From: VBDM01 sp049802235
GTDB lineage: Bacteria > Pseudomonadota > Gammaproteobacteria > Burkholderiales > SG8-39
Length of the DNA: 64,000 bases
Assembly: GCA_049802235.1 (NCBI GenBank)
Contig: JBARMB010000107.1
Location: 146,325-210,324, forward strand
Direction: 5' to 3'
Below the pieces are notes generated by a model. The model did no database searches, was not told the DNA's origin, and saw only the letters and a list, made by a program, of their open reading frames with translations. A program made the position numbers and the translations under genes. Shown piece by piece: positions 33,798 to 42,808 of the stretch. The stretch's first letter is position 1. Each line of letters opens with the position of its first letter.

Positions 33798-34919
33798 GTG
33801 CTTGCCACGCAGATTCGACAGAAAGACGGCATTTTCTACTTCGGCAGTTACCGCGCGCCGGAGCTGCTCGCCAAGGTGCGCTTCATCAGCCGCTTCTACG
33901 GCGAAGGCGCGGAAATCGCCCCGGCGCACATCGCCCAGAACGACGAGATTGCGCAGTTCATCGCCAAGATCGAGCGCACCGACAAGGCTTTCCAGAGGAC
34001 GCTGTCGCGCGCCAAGGTGCGCCAGCTGAAAAACTTCTACGAGACGGCGATCACGCAGCCCCCGATCCCCGGGACCGTACTGCTATTCACCTCGGAAAAG
34101 CTGCGCTTCCAGGCCCTCAGCGGCACAGAAACCGTGGGCAATCTGTCCGAGCCGCAGCAGAAGTTCCTCATCATCGACGGCCAGCACCGGCTCGCGGCGC
34201 TGCGCTTCTACCTGGACGAACACCCGGACGACGCCAAAACCATCAACGTTCCGTGCATCATCTTCGACGGCAGGAGCGAAGACTTCGCCACCGAGATGTT
34301 CGTGATCATCAACTCGACGCCGACGCGCATCAACAAGAGCCACCTCGTGGACCTGTACGAGCGCGTGTCCTGGGCGGAGCCCCACCGCAAGTTCGCCTCG
34401 CGCCTCGTCGCCGGCCTCTACAGCGAAGGCGACAGCCCGCTGCGCTACCGCATCAACCGCCTCGGCGGCCGCAGCCAGCAGGACAAGTGGATCCTGCAGG
34501 CGGAGCTGTTCAACGAACTGCACCGCTGGGTCAGCCGCGACTGGCGCCGCATCCAGGTCGCGGGCGGCAGCAGCCGTGAAGTCCCGCGCTACTACGGCAT
34601 GTTGCGCGATTTCCTCAAGGCGGCGGAGCGGGTGTGGGGCGAAGCCTGGGGCCACGCGAACTACATGGTGATCAAGCCGGTGACGCTCAAGGCGATGATC
34701 CGCGTATGCGCCGACCTCGCGCGCGAGGACGGCGAGCCGGCCGAAGGCCGCATCAAGCGCTGGGAGGAGCGGCTTGCGCCCTGGAGCGAGCAGCTGAAAG
34801 CGTTCCGCGTCGACGGCTTCTATGAACGCTTCCCTGCCAAGGGCGAGATCGAGCGCGTAAGCCGCGTGCACCGCGAGCTCGCCCGCATCGCGGGGATCGA
34901 AACGCGCGCCGCCAAGTAA
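33798..34919 (+). CDS. orphan DGQHR-domain protein (DndB-like)
   Basis: 373 aa from GTG 33798, which follows AAGGGAG by eight bases. FLIIDGQHRLAALRFYLDE (residues 124-142) is the DGQHR signature shared with DndB, the repressor of DNA phosphorothioation genes; VIINSTPTRINKSHLVDLYE follows, as in that family. The C-terminal half is helical and unassigned. No dnd or restriction genes are nearby. It interrupts the glycolytic gene block on the opposite strand and looks like an insertion. Confidence 0.85.
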   Translation: MLATQIRQKDGIFYFGSYRAPELLAKVRFISRFYGEGAEIAPAHIAQNDEIAQFIAKIERTDKAFQRTLSRAKVRQLKNFYETAITQPPIPGTVLLFTSEKLRFQALSGTETVGNLSEPQQKFLIIDGQHRLAALRFYLDEHPDDAKTINVPCIIFDGRSEDFATEMFVIINSTPTRINKSHLVDLYERVSWAEPHRKFASRLVAGLYSEGDSPLRYRINRLGGRSQQDKWILQAELFNELHRWVSRDWRRIQVAGGSSREVPRYYGMLRDFLKAAERVWGEAWGHANYMVIKPVTLKAMIRVCADLAREDGEPAEGRIKRWEERLAPWSEQLKAFRVDGFYERFPAKGEIERVSRVHRELARIAGIETRAAK

Positions 34920-34970
34920 GCGCGCCTGGCGCAACGGCGGCCTTCCGGTCGAACTTTTGCGGCGACGCCA

Positions 34971-35054
34971 AGAAGCCGTTTCAGAATGACCGAAATGGCC
35001 TCCAATATCGGGGAGCATGAGGGGATGTTTCCCCTCATTTTGTAACCGGCGCTA
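34971..35054 (-). repeat. TAG-abutting double-hairpin repeat, copy B
   Basis: On the minus strand: TAG (pgk stop), nine bases, CAAAATGAGGGGAAACAT, a perfect ATGAGGGG/CCCCTCAT hairpin, then GATATTGGAGGCCATTTCGG and an imperfect second hairpin. Nearly identical to copy A, with a few substitutions. Confidence 0.9.
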
Positions 35055-36230
35055 CGCAGTCGCCCGCGCTTCGAGGATCTCGATCGCGGGCAGCTTTTTC
35101 CCTTCGAGGAATTCGAGAAAGGCGCCGCCGCCGGTCGAGATGTAGGAGATCCGGTCGGTCACGCCATATTTGGAGATGGCGGCGAGCGTATCGCCGCCGC
35201 CGGCGAGGGAGAACGCGCGCGAGCCGGCAATCGCCTGCGCAACGGCTTTCGTTCCCTGTCCGAACTGGTCGAACTCGAACACGCCCACCGGGCCGTTCCA
35301 GACGATGGTGCCGGCTTCGGACAGGCTCTTCGCCAACGCCGCTGCGGTCCGGGGGCCGACATCGAGGATCAGGTCGTCGTCGTCGACCTCCGCGGCCGGC
35401 TTGATCTCGGCCTTCGCCATGGCCGAGAGCTCTTTCGCGCACACCACGTCCACCGGTAGCGGCGCTTCGCCGCCCTTCGCTTTGAGGATCGCCATGATCG
35501 TCCTCGCCTCGGCGACGAGGTCCGGCTCGGCGAGCGACTTGCCGATCTTCATGCCGGCGGCGAGCATGAATGTATTGGCGATGCCGCCGCCAGGGATCAG
35601 GCGATCAACTTTCTCGGCGAGCGCCGCGAGGATGGTGAGCTTGGTCGAGACTTTCGAGCCGGCGACGATGGCGACGAGCGGCCGCGCCGGGTGCTCGAGC
35701 GCCTTCGACAGCGCTTCGATTTCCGCCGCCATCAGCGGCCCGGCGCAGGCGACGGGCGCATACTTGGCGATGCCGTACGTGGTCGCCTCGGCCCGGTGCG
35801 CGGCGCCGAAGGCGTCGTTGACGTAAACCTCGCACAGCGCCGCCATTTTCCGCGCCAGCGCATCGTCGTTCTTTTTTTCCCCCTTGTTGAAGCGGCAGTT
35901 CTCGAGCAGCACGGCCTTGCCCGGCTCGACCGCCACGCCATCGAGCCAGTCGCGCTTGAGCGGCACGTCGGCGCCGAGCAGTCCCGAGAGATGCTTCGCC
36001 ACCGGGGCGAGCGATTCTTTTTCGTCGAACTGGCCTTCGGTCGGCCGACCGAGATGGGAGACGAGCATCAGGCGGGCGCGTTGCGCCAGCGCCTGCCTGA
36101 TCCCGGGGAGCGCGGCGCGGATGCGCGTGTCGTCGGTGATTTTCCCGTCCCGGATCGGAACGTTGAAATCGACGCGCATGAGGACACGCTTTTCGCGCAG
36201 GTCGACGCCGGACATCTTGAGGACTGGCAT
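35052..36230 (-). CDS. pgk: phosphoglycerate kinase
   Basis: 392 aa. KRVLMRVDFNVPIRDGKITD, LMLVSHLGRPTEG, VLLENCRFNKGE and the nucleotide loop SLAGGGDTLAAISKYG are all present. Transfers phosphate between 1,3-bisphosphoglycerate and ADP. ATG 36230 opens on the conserved N-terminus; the open frame above it crosses an inverted repeat. The TAG stop belongs to repeat copy B. Confidence 0.96.
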   Translation of the reverse strand: MPVLKMSGVDLREKRVLMRVDFNVPIRDGKITDDTRIRAALPGIRQALAQRARLMLVSHLGRPTEGQFDEKESLAPVAKHLSGLLGADVPLKRDWLDGVAVEPGKAVLLENCRFNKGEKKNDDALARKMAALCEVYVNDAFGAAHRAEATTYGIAKYAPVACAGPLMAAEIEALSKALEHPARPLVAIVAGSKVSTKLTILAALAEKVDRLIPGGGIANTFMLAAGMKIGKSLAEPDLVAEARTIMAILKAKGGEAPLPVDVVCAKELSAMAKAEIKPAAEVDDDDLILDVGPRTAAALAKSLSEAGTIVWNGPVGVFEFDQFGQGTKAVAQAIAGSRAFSLAGGGDTLAAISKYGVTDRISYISTGGGAFLEFLEGKKLPAIEILEARATA

Positions 36231-36240
36231 TACGAACCCT

Positions 36241-36379
36241 TCACCGCCAAGACGCCAAGAGCGCCAAGGAAGTCTTGTTTGCGGTGGCTCGGAGCACCAT
36301 GACAATTCGTCGCGGAATTCTTGGCCCTGCAGGGTCAGATGAACGAGAAAACGTTCTTTCTTGGCGTCTTGGCGGTGGA
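36241..36379. repeat. inverted-repeat element between gap and pgk
   Basis: Left arm TCACCGCCAAGACGCCAAGA starts at 36240 or 36241; the right arm near 36360-36378 is its reverse complement (TCTTGGCGTCTTGGCGG then TG). About 80 bases with no gene lie between. The arms fill nearly all of the 154-base gap between gap and pgk. The CCAAGACGCCAAG unit is a common proteobacterial interspersed sequence. Confidence 0.75.
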
Positions 36380-36384
36380 AGCTT

Positions 36385-37398
36385 TTACTTCGCGTTCATC
36401 AACGCCACGGTGGCATCGAGCATGCGGTTGCTGAAGCCCCACTCGTTGTCGTACCAGCTCGACACTTTCACCAGCGTGCCTTCGGACACCTTGGTGAGCG
36501 TGGCGTCGAAGATCGAGGAAGCCGGATTGTGATTGAAGTCGATCGAGACCAGCGGCTCGGTGTTGTACTGCAGGATTCCCTTCAGATCGGTCTCCGAGGC
36601 CTGCTTCACGGCGCTGTTCACTTCCTCCACCGTGGTCGGCCGCTTGGCGATGAACGAGAGGTCGACGATCGAAACGTTGATGGTCGGCACGCGGATGGCG
36701 AAGCCGTCAAGCTTGCCGTTCAGCTCGGGCAGCACCAGCCCGACCGCGGCAGCCGCGCCGGTTTTGGTCGGGATCATCGACATGGTGGCCGAGCGCGCCC
36801 GGCGCAGGTCCTCGTGATAGACGTCGGTGAGCACCTGGTCGTTGGTGTAGGCGTGGATGGTCGTCATCAGGCCGCAGACCACGCCGATGCGGTCGTGCAG
36901 CGCCTTCACCAACGGCGCGAGGCAGTTGGTGGTGCAGGAAGCGTTGGAGATCACCGTGTGCGAAGGCTTGAGCACCTTGTGGTTCACCCCGTAGACGATG
37001 GTCGCGTCCACATCCTTGCCGCCCGGCGCGGAAATGATCACCTTCTTCGCACCCGCAGTCAGATGCGCACCGGCTTTTTCCTTGCTCGTGAACAGCCCCG
37101 TGCACTCGAGCACCACGTCCACTTTCAGCTCCTTCCAGGGCAGCTCCGCCGGGTTGCGCTTGGCGCAGACCTGGATACGGTCGCCGTTCACGACCATGGA
37201 TTCGCCGTCCACGACGACGGTGCCGGGGAATTTTCCGTGTGCCGTGTCGTAGCGCGTCAGATGCGCGTTGGTGTGCGCGTTGCCGAGGTCGTTGATGGCA
37301 ACGAACTGGAGATCGTGCTTCTTTCCGCCCTCGTAATGGGCGCGCAGGGTGTTGCGGCCGATGCGGCCGTAGCCGTTGATGGCAATTCGAATGGTCAT
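36385..37398 (-). CDS. gap: glyceraldehyde-3-phosphate dehydrogenase, type I
   Basis: 337 aa. NAD site INGYGRIGRNTLR with Asn36-Asp37 favouring NAD; catalytic Cys155 in SNASCTTNCLAPL; substrate residues in HAYTNDQ and RRARSATMSMIPT; SSWYDNEWGFSNRM at the C-terminus. Central enzyme of glycolysis and the Calvin cycle. Order tkt-gap-pgk is kept. Confidence 0.97.
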   Translation of the reverse strand: MTIRIAINGYGRIGRNTLRAHYEGGKKHDLQFVAINDLGNAHTNAHLTRYDTAHGKFPGTVVVDGESMVVNGDRIQVCAKRNPAELPWKELKVDVVLECTGLFTSKEKAGAHLTAGAKKVIISAPGGKDVDATIVYGVNHKVLKPSHTVISNASCTTNCLAPLVKALHDRIGVVCGLMTTIHAYTNDQVLTDVYHEDLRRARSATMSMIPTKTGAAAAVGLVLPELNGKLDGFAIRVPTINVSIVDLSFIAKRPTTVEEVNSAVKQASETDLKGILQYNTEPLVSIDFNHNPASSIFDATLTKVSEGTLVKVSSWYDNEWGFSNRMLDATVALMNAK

Positions 37399-37509
37399 CG
37401 ACTGCTCCTAGAGAAAAAGCGATGCCGCGGATTCGCAGATGTATACCCAGATCGTCCCGTGCCCGTTTTGAGCAGGATCAATCCGGGGGCGCTTTGCAAC
37501 GATCCGCGG

Positions 37510-39537
37510 CTAAAGAACACCTTTGACCGCTTTCACGACGTTATCCACGGTGAAGCCGAAAATCCTGAACAGCTCCGGGCCGGGCGCCGATTCGCCGAAG
37601 CGGTCGATCCCGATCACGGCCCCTTCCAGCCCGACGTACTTGCGCCAGCCGTCGGACACGCCCGCCTCCACCGCAACCCGCGGAATTCCACGCGGCAGCA
37701 CCGATTCGCGCCAGGCCGCGTCCTGCCGGTCGAACACGCCGGTGCAGGGCATCGACACCACCCGCACCGCGATGCCCTCCGCGGCGAGCTTCGCCTGCGC
37801 GCCCATGGCGAGCTGCACTTCCGAGCCGGTGGCGATGATGACCGCTTTCGCCGCCTTCGGATCAGCCGCATCGGACAGGACGTAGCCGCCGCGGCGGATC
37901 GCGGCGATCGCGGTCGCGCCGCGCTTCTGGAACGGCAGGTTCTGGCGCGAGAACAGGAGCGAACTCGGCCCGTCCTTGCGCTCGATCGCTGCGACCCACG
38001 CCAGCGCCGACTCGACACTGTCGCAGGGGCGCCAGACGTCCATGCCCGGAATCAACCGCAGGCTCGCGGCATGCTCGATCGACTGGTGCGTCGGACCGTC
38101 CTCGCCCAGGCCAATCGAGTCGTGGGTAAAGACGAAGATCGAGCGCAGCCGCATCAGCGCAGCCAGCCGCAGGGCGGCGCGCGAGTAGTCGGAGAAGGTC
38201 AGGAAGGTGCCGCCGTAGGGAATGATCCCGCCGTGCAAGGCCATGCCGTTCATGATCGCGCTCATGCCGAACTCGCGCACGCCGTAAAAGACGTAGTTGC
38301 CGCCGTCGTTGCGCACGAACGCCTTCGAGCCGGACCACAGCGTGAGGTTGGAGCCGGCGAGGTCCGCCGAGCCGCCGACGAGCTGAGGCAGCAGCTTGCC
38401 GAGGCCTTCAATGGCGTTCTGCGAGGCCTTGCGCGTCGCGATGGTCTCCGCCTTGGCGTGAATGCGCTCCACCAGTGCCGCGGTATCGGCCTGCCAGTTC
38501 GCGGGCAGCTCGCCGGCCGTGCGGCGCTCGAAGTCCGCGGCAAGCTCGGGATACTGCTTCGCGTACGCCGCGAACCGCTCCCGCCACGCGCCCTCGAGCT
38601 GCGCGCCGTGCTCGCGCGCATCCCATGCCTCGTAGAGGTGCCGCGGGATTTCGAACGGCGGATGACCCCAGCCGATGGCCTCGCGCGTGGCCGCCACCTC
38701 CTTCTCCCCGAGCGCGGCCCCGTGCGCATCGTGGCTGCCCGCCTTGTTGGGCGAGCCCTTGCCGATCACGGTCTTGCAGCAGATCAGGGTGGGCTTATCG
38801 GCGACGGCATGCGCCGCGCGGACGGCGGCGTCGACGGCTTCGACGTCGTGGCCGTCGACGTTCGCAACGACGTGCCAGCCATAGGCCTCGAAGCGCTTCG
38901 GCGTGTCGTCGGCGAACCAACCCTTGACGTGCCCGTCGATGGAGATGCCGTTGTCGTCATAGAACGCAATCAGCTTGCCCAGGCCGAGCGTCCCGGCGAG
39001 CGAGCAGGCCTCGTGCGAGATGCCTTCCATCATGCAGCCGTCGCCGAGGAACACGTAGGTATGATGGTTGACGATCTCGAACCACGGCCGGTTGAACTCG
39101 GAGGCGAGGATGCGCTCGGCGATGGCCATGCCGACGGCGTTGGCGAGGCCCTGCCCGAGCGGCCCGGTGGTCGTCTCGACGCCCGGCGCGCAACCGTATT
39201 CCGGGTGGCCGGGGGTCTTCGAATGCAGCTGGCGGAAGCGCTTCAGCTCCTCCATCGGCAGCGCATAACCGGTGAGATGCAGCAGCGCATACAGCAGCAT
39301 CGAGCCATGGCCATTGGAGAGGACGAAGCGGTCGCGGTCGGCCCATTGCGGATCGGCCGGGTTGTGGCGCAGGTGCCGGCTCCACAGCGCGACCGCGATT
39401 TCGGCCATTCCCATCGGCATGCCGGGGTGCCCGGAGTTGGCTGCCTGGACCGCGTCCATCGCCAATGCGCGGATCGCGTTGGCCATCTCGCGCTCGTCGG
39501 CCGCGGTGCGAACGCCTGCGGCGGGATTCTTGCTCAT
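37510..39537 (-). CDS. tkt: transketolase
   Basis: 675 aa. GHPGMPMGMAEIAVALWSRH, thiamine diphosphate motif GDGCMMEGISHEACSLAGTL ending in N-type residues (FYDDNGISIDG), and the C-terminal GIDRFGESAPGPELFRIFG. Moves two-carbon units in the pentose phosphate and Calvin pathways. First gene of the tkt-gap-pgk run; its ATG is divergent from the dehydrogenase at 39629. Confidence 0.97.
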   Translation of the reverse strand: MSKNPAAGVRTAADEREMANAIRALAMDAVQAANSGHPGMPMGMAEIAVALWSRHLRHNPADPQWADRDRFVLSNGHGSMLLYALLHLTGYALPMEELKRFRQLHSKTPGHPEYGCAPGVETTTGPLGQGLANAVGMAIAERILASEFNRPWFEIVNHHTYVFLGDGCMMEGISHEACSLAGTLGLGKLIAFYDDNGISIDGHVKGWFADDTPKRFEAYGWHVVANVDGHDVEAVDAAVRAAHAVADKPTLICCKTVIGKGSPNKAGSHDAHGAALGEKEVAATREAIGWGHPPFEIPRHLYEAWDAREHGAQLEGAWRERFAAYAKQYPELAADFERRTAGELPANWQADTAALVERIHAKAETIATRKASQNAIEGLGKLLPQLVGGSADLAGSNLTLWSGSKAFVRNDGGNYVFYGVREFGMSAIMNGMALHGGIIPYGGTFLTFSDYSRAALRLAALMRLRSIFVFTHDSIGLGEDGPTHQSIEHAASLRLIPGMDVWRPCDSVESALAWVAAIERKDGPSSLLFSRQNLPFQKRGATAIAAIRRGGYVLSDAADPKAAKAVIIATGSEVQLAMGAQAKLAAEGIAVRVVSMPCTGVFDRQDAAWRESVLPRGIPRVAVEAGVSDGWRKYVGLEGAVIGIDRFGESAPGPELFRIFGFTVDNVVKAVKGVL

Positions 39538-39628
39538 CGTGGGGATAATTCGGCAGGTGGGGATACGGGCCTATAATTATCGGTGAATCTTGCCGCTTTG
39601 GCGAGAGCAACGCGAGTCTGGAGGAGAA

Positions 39629-40510
39629 GTGAGCAAGCAAAAAGTCGCTTTCATCGGCCTCGGCGTGATGGGATTTCCCATGGCCGGCCACCTCGCCGTC
39701 AAAGGCGGACACGACGTCACCGTTTTCAATCGCAGCCGCGCCAAGGCGGAAGCCTGGGTCGCCAAGCACGGCGGCAAGCTCGCCGACACGCCCGCGAAGG
39801 CCGCGGAGGGCGCGCAGATCGTGTTCTCCTGCGTCGGCGACGATCCGGATCTGCGTGAGGTAGCGCTGGGGCAAAGCGGCGCTTTCCAGAAAATGGGCAG
39901 GGGCACGATATTCGTCGACCACACCACGGCTTCGGCGAAAGTGGCGCGCGAACTCGCGGCCGAGGCGAAAAAGCGCGGCTTCGGGTTTCTGGACGCGCCG
40001 GTCTCGGGCGGCCAGGCCGGCGCCGAGAACGGCGCGCTGACCGTGATGGTGGGCGGCGACGCCGCGGAATTCGAGCGCGCCAAGCCGGTCATCGCGCATT
40101 TCGCCCGCGCGGTGACGCTGATGGGTCCCCCGGGCGCCGGCCAGCTCACCAAGATGGTGAATCAGATCTGCATCGCCGGCCTGCTGCAGGGGCTGTCCGA
40201 GGGCATCAACTTTGCTCTCGATGCGGGGCTCGACGCGAAACTGGTGCTCGACGTCATTTCCAAGGGAGCGGCACAATCCTGGCAGATGGAAAATCGCGGC
40301 AAGACCATGGTCGACGACAAATTCGATTTCGGCTTCGCCGTCGACTGGATGCGCAAGGACCTGCGCATCTGCGCCGAAACTGCGCGCGAGAACGGCGCCC
40401 GGATTCCGGTAACGCAACTGGTCGCCGGCTACTACGACGAAATCTCGAAAATGGGCGGCGGGCGCTGGGACACATCAAGCCTGATCCGGCGCCTGCGCCA
40501 AAGGCAGTAA
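39629..40510 (+). CDS. beta-hydroxyacid dehydrogenase (3-hydroxyisobutyrate / tartronate semialdehyde reductase family)
   Basis: 293 aa from GTG 39629, preceded by GGAGG. Rossmann motif VAFIGLGVMGFPMAGHLA, substrate loop DAPVSGGQAGAENGALTVMV, and catalytic lysine in GAGQLTKMVNQICIAG. Oxidises or reduces short hydroxy acids with NAD(P). The exact substrate (3-hydroxyisobutyrate, glyoxylate-derived tartronate semialdehyde, or succinate semialdehyde) cannot be fixed. It is divergent from tkt. Confidence 0.88.
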   Translation: MSKQKVAFIGLGVMGFPMAGHLAVKGGHDVTVFNRSRAKAEAWVAKHGGKLADTPAKAAEGAQIVFSCVGDDPDLREVALGQSGAFQKMGRGTIFVDHTTASAKVARELAAEAKKRGFGFLDAPVSGGQAGAENGALTVMVGGDAAEFERAKPVIAHFARAVTLMGPPGAGQLTKMVNQICIAGLLQGLSEGINFALDAGLDAKLVLDVISKGAAQSWQMENRGKTMVDDKFDFGFAVDWMRKDLRICAETARENGARIPVTQLVAGYYDEISKMGGGRWDTSSLIRRLRQRQ

Positions 40511-40611
40511 ATCGTAAATAGGAAATCGAATGCCCGCGGGATGCCGGCCCGGACCGCCCCGGCCGGGGCCTTGCCATTCGCGATTCACCATTCCCGATCC
40601 CCGGGGCTCCC

Positions 40612-41457
40612 ATGACCATGCCTTTCCAGTGGCCGCCGGCCTATGTCGCGGGCACGCAGCCTCCCGCAGAAGCGCCGCAGCGCTCGCTCTGGTTCGTGTT
40701 CCGCGGCGCCGAGCTGCTGGTCGCCATGGCGCCCGCCCCGGCTGCACTGCCCCATTGCAATAACCCCAAGGATTTGGGTATGCTGTTGCAGCGGACACAA
40801 TATCTTGGGGTCCTCGACGAGCTGCACTGCTTCTCCGCCGAAGCCACGGCGGCAACCGCAACGCCGCCGGGATGGGGCTGGCAGGGCCTGCGGGCGCTGT
40901 TCGGCGTGCTCGACGAAGCGCAGTTTGCCCTCGCAGGGCGGGCGCTGCAGATCGTCGAGTGGGACCGCACGCACCAGTACTGCGGCGCGTGCGGCGTGGC
41001 GACGGCGGCGCGCTCGAGCGAGCGCAGCCGTGAGTGCCCGGGCTGCGGGCTGGTGGTGTATCCGCGGCTCGCGCCGGCGGTGATGGGGCTGGTGCGGCGC
41101 GGGAGAGAGCTGCTGCTGGCGCGCTCGCCGCGTTTCCCCACGGGGATGTACAGCGCGCTGGCCGGGTTCGTCGAGCCGGGAGAAACGCTTGAGCAGTGTT
41201 TGGAGCGCGAAGTGTGCGAGGAGGTCGGGGTCCGTCTGCGCAATGTGCGCTACTTCGCCAGCCAGCCGTGGCCGTTCCCGCATTCGCTCATGATTGCGTT
41301 CTTTGCCGACTACGATTCAGGCGAAGTGCGTGCCGACGGTTCGGAAATCGAGGACGCGCGGTGGTTCGATATTGCAAAATTGCCGCGACTTCCTGCTACA
41401 ATCAGCATCGCTCGCAGATTGATCGATGCGGCAACAGGGGAGATGCTTGCATCGTAG
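40612..41457 (+). CDS. nudC: NAD+ diphosphatase / RNA de-NADding Nudix hydrolase
   Basis: 281 aa. Zinc ribbon YCGACG...ECPGCG, then Nudix box GFVEPGETLEQCLEREVCEE VGV (shown broken) and the NudC-specific SQPWPFPHSLM. Hydrolyses NAD(H) and removes NAD caps from RNA. The 101-base gap before it contains degenerate ATTCGC/GATTCACC repeats. Confidence 0.95.
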   Translation: MTMPFQWPPAYVAGTQPPAEAPQRSLWFVFRGAELLVAMAPAPAALPHCNNPKDLGMLLQRTQYLGVLDELHCFSAEATAATATPPGWGWQGLRALFGVLDEAQFALAGRALQIVEWDRTHQYCGACGVATAARSSERSRECPGCGLVVYPRLAPAVMGLVRRGRELLLARSPRFPTGMYSALAGFVEPGETLEQCLEREVCEEVGVRLRNVRYFASQPWPFPHSLMIAFFADYDSGEVRADGSEIEDARWFDIAKLPRLPATISIARRLIDAATGEMLAS

Positions 41458-41499
41458 GTCGGCATCTCATGTTTCAACGGGCGTGAGGATTTATGCAAA

Positions 41500-42753
41500 T
41501 TGGACGGATTGCACGTTGTCGCCAATCTGTACCGTTGCCGGGGGGATGCACGGTACTTGACTGACGCAGCCGCGCTGCGTCAATTTTGTCACGACTCGAT
41601 CAACAGGTCCGGGTTGACCATACTCGGGGACCTGTTCCACCAGTTCGACGGTGGCGGGGTCACAGGCACAGTGGTGCTGGCGGAATCGCATCTGGCGATC
41701 CACACGTGGCCCGAGCTGCAAAGCGTCACCCTCGACGTCTACGTCTGCAATTACACCCAGGATAACGGCGCCAAGGCGCGGCAGGTCGTCAAGGACCTGA
41801 TGGATCTCTTTCGCCCCGAAGAGCACGTCCAGCACGACGTACCCCGCGACAAGCAGTTCATGTACGAGTGGTTGAACGACGATTATGGATTCTTCCTGAG
41901 GTCGTCAAAGCTCGTTGAGGAATGCCGCACCCGCTTCCAGAGCCTCGAGGTCCACGATACGCCCCAGTTCGGCAAGCTGTTCCGGCTGGATGGCTGCTTC
42001 ATGACCTCGGAGAAGGAAGAGTTCGTCTACCATGAGAACCTCATTCATCCGGCAGCCATGGCGCATCCGGAGCCGAGGCAGGTGTTGATCATCGGCGGCG
42101 GCGACGGCGGCTCATCGGAAGAAGCGCTCAAGCACCCTTGCGTCGAGCGCGTCACCCTGGTCGAGCTCGACGAAAAGGTGGTCGAGATCGCCAAGGAGCA
42201 CTTCGGCGAGATCCACCGCGGCGCTTTCGACAACCCCAAGCTCAGGCTGCGCATCGAGGACGGGCTGAAGTTCCTCGCCGGGACCGACGAGAAATTCGAC
42301 CTGATCGCGCTCGACCTGCCCGATCCCATCGGACCGGCGGCGGCGCTCTACGAGGAGTCGTTCTTCCGCGATTGCAAGCGGGCGCTCTCCCCCGGCGGCG
42401 TGCTCACCCTGCACATGGGCTCGCCGGTATCGCGGCCCGACCGCGTGAGGAGCCACTACGCGCGCCTCACCCGGGCATTCGCGGTGGTGCGGCCTTACGC
42501 AATGTTCATTCCCCTGTACGGCTGCCTGTGGTCGATGGCCTGCTGCTCGGACACGCTCGATCCGCTTGCGGTGTCGGCGGCGGAGATCGACCGGCGCATC
42601 GCCAGGCGCGGCATCGGCCATCTGCAGTACTACAACGGCGCTACGCACCACGGCGTGTTTGCGCTGCCGAACTACGTGCGCGATCTCACCGTCGGCGTGC
42701 GGCCGACCCCGAAGCTGGTGCCCAAGCGCCGCGCCGCGGGCGGAGCCAAGTAG
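41500..42753 (+). CDS. fused S-adenosylmethionine decarboxylase - spermidine synthase
   Basis: 417 aa. Residues 1-125 are a bacterial SpeD with the self-cleaving serine Ser63 in LAESHLAIHTWPE that forms the pyruvoyl group. Residues about 135-410 are a SpeE-type aminopropyltransferase (QVLIIGGGDGGSSEEALKHP, LDLPDPIGPAAALY). One chain would thus make decarboxylated SAM and use it. The start is TTG 41500, since the frame has no ATG near the conserved N-terminus and ATG 41493 is out of frame. Separate speD and speE genes are the usual state. Confidence 0.9.
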   Translation: MDGLHVVANLYRCRGDARYLTDAAALRQFCHDSINRSGLTILGDLFHQFDGGGVTGTVVLAESHLAIHTWPELQSVTLDVYVCNYTQDNGAKARQVVKDLMDLFRPEEHVQHDVPRDKQFMYEWLNDDYGFFLRSSKLVEECRTRFQSLEVHDTPQFGKLFRLDGCFMTSEKEEFVYHENLIHPAAMAHPEPRQVLIIGGGDGGSSEEALKHPCVERVTLVELDEKVVEIAKEHFGEIHRGAFDNPKLRLRIEDGLKFLAGTDEKFDLIALDLPDPIGPAAALYEESFFRDCKRALSPGGVLTLHMGSPVSRPDRVRSHYARLTRAFAVVRPYAMFIPLYGCLWSMACCSDTLDPLAVSAAEIDRRIARRGIGHLQYYNGATHHGVFALPNYVRDLTVGVRPTPKLVPKRRAAGGAK

Positions 42754-42808
42754 CGTTGGACCGGATGGAGCAAGCGGAGCACGAGCTCCGCTGTTCGTCC
42801 GGCGCCGG

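Noticed and set aside
37399..37509. Riboswitch or leader element before gap
   Set aside because: No recognisable conserved fold; only 111 bases between tkt and gap.
36361..39576. 1071-codon plus-strand frame
   Set aside because: Antisense to gap and tkt, with low-complexity His/Arg-rich composition.
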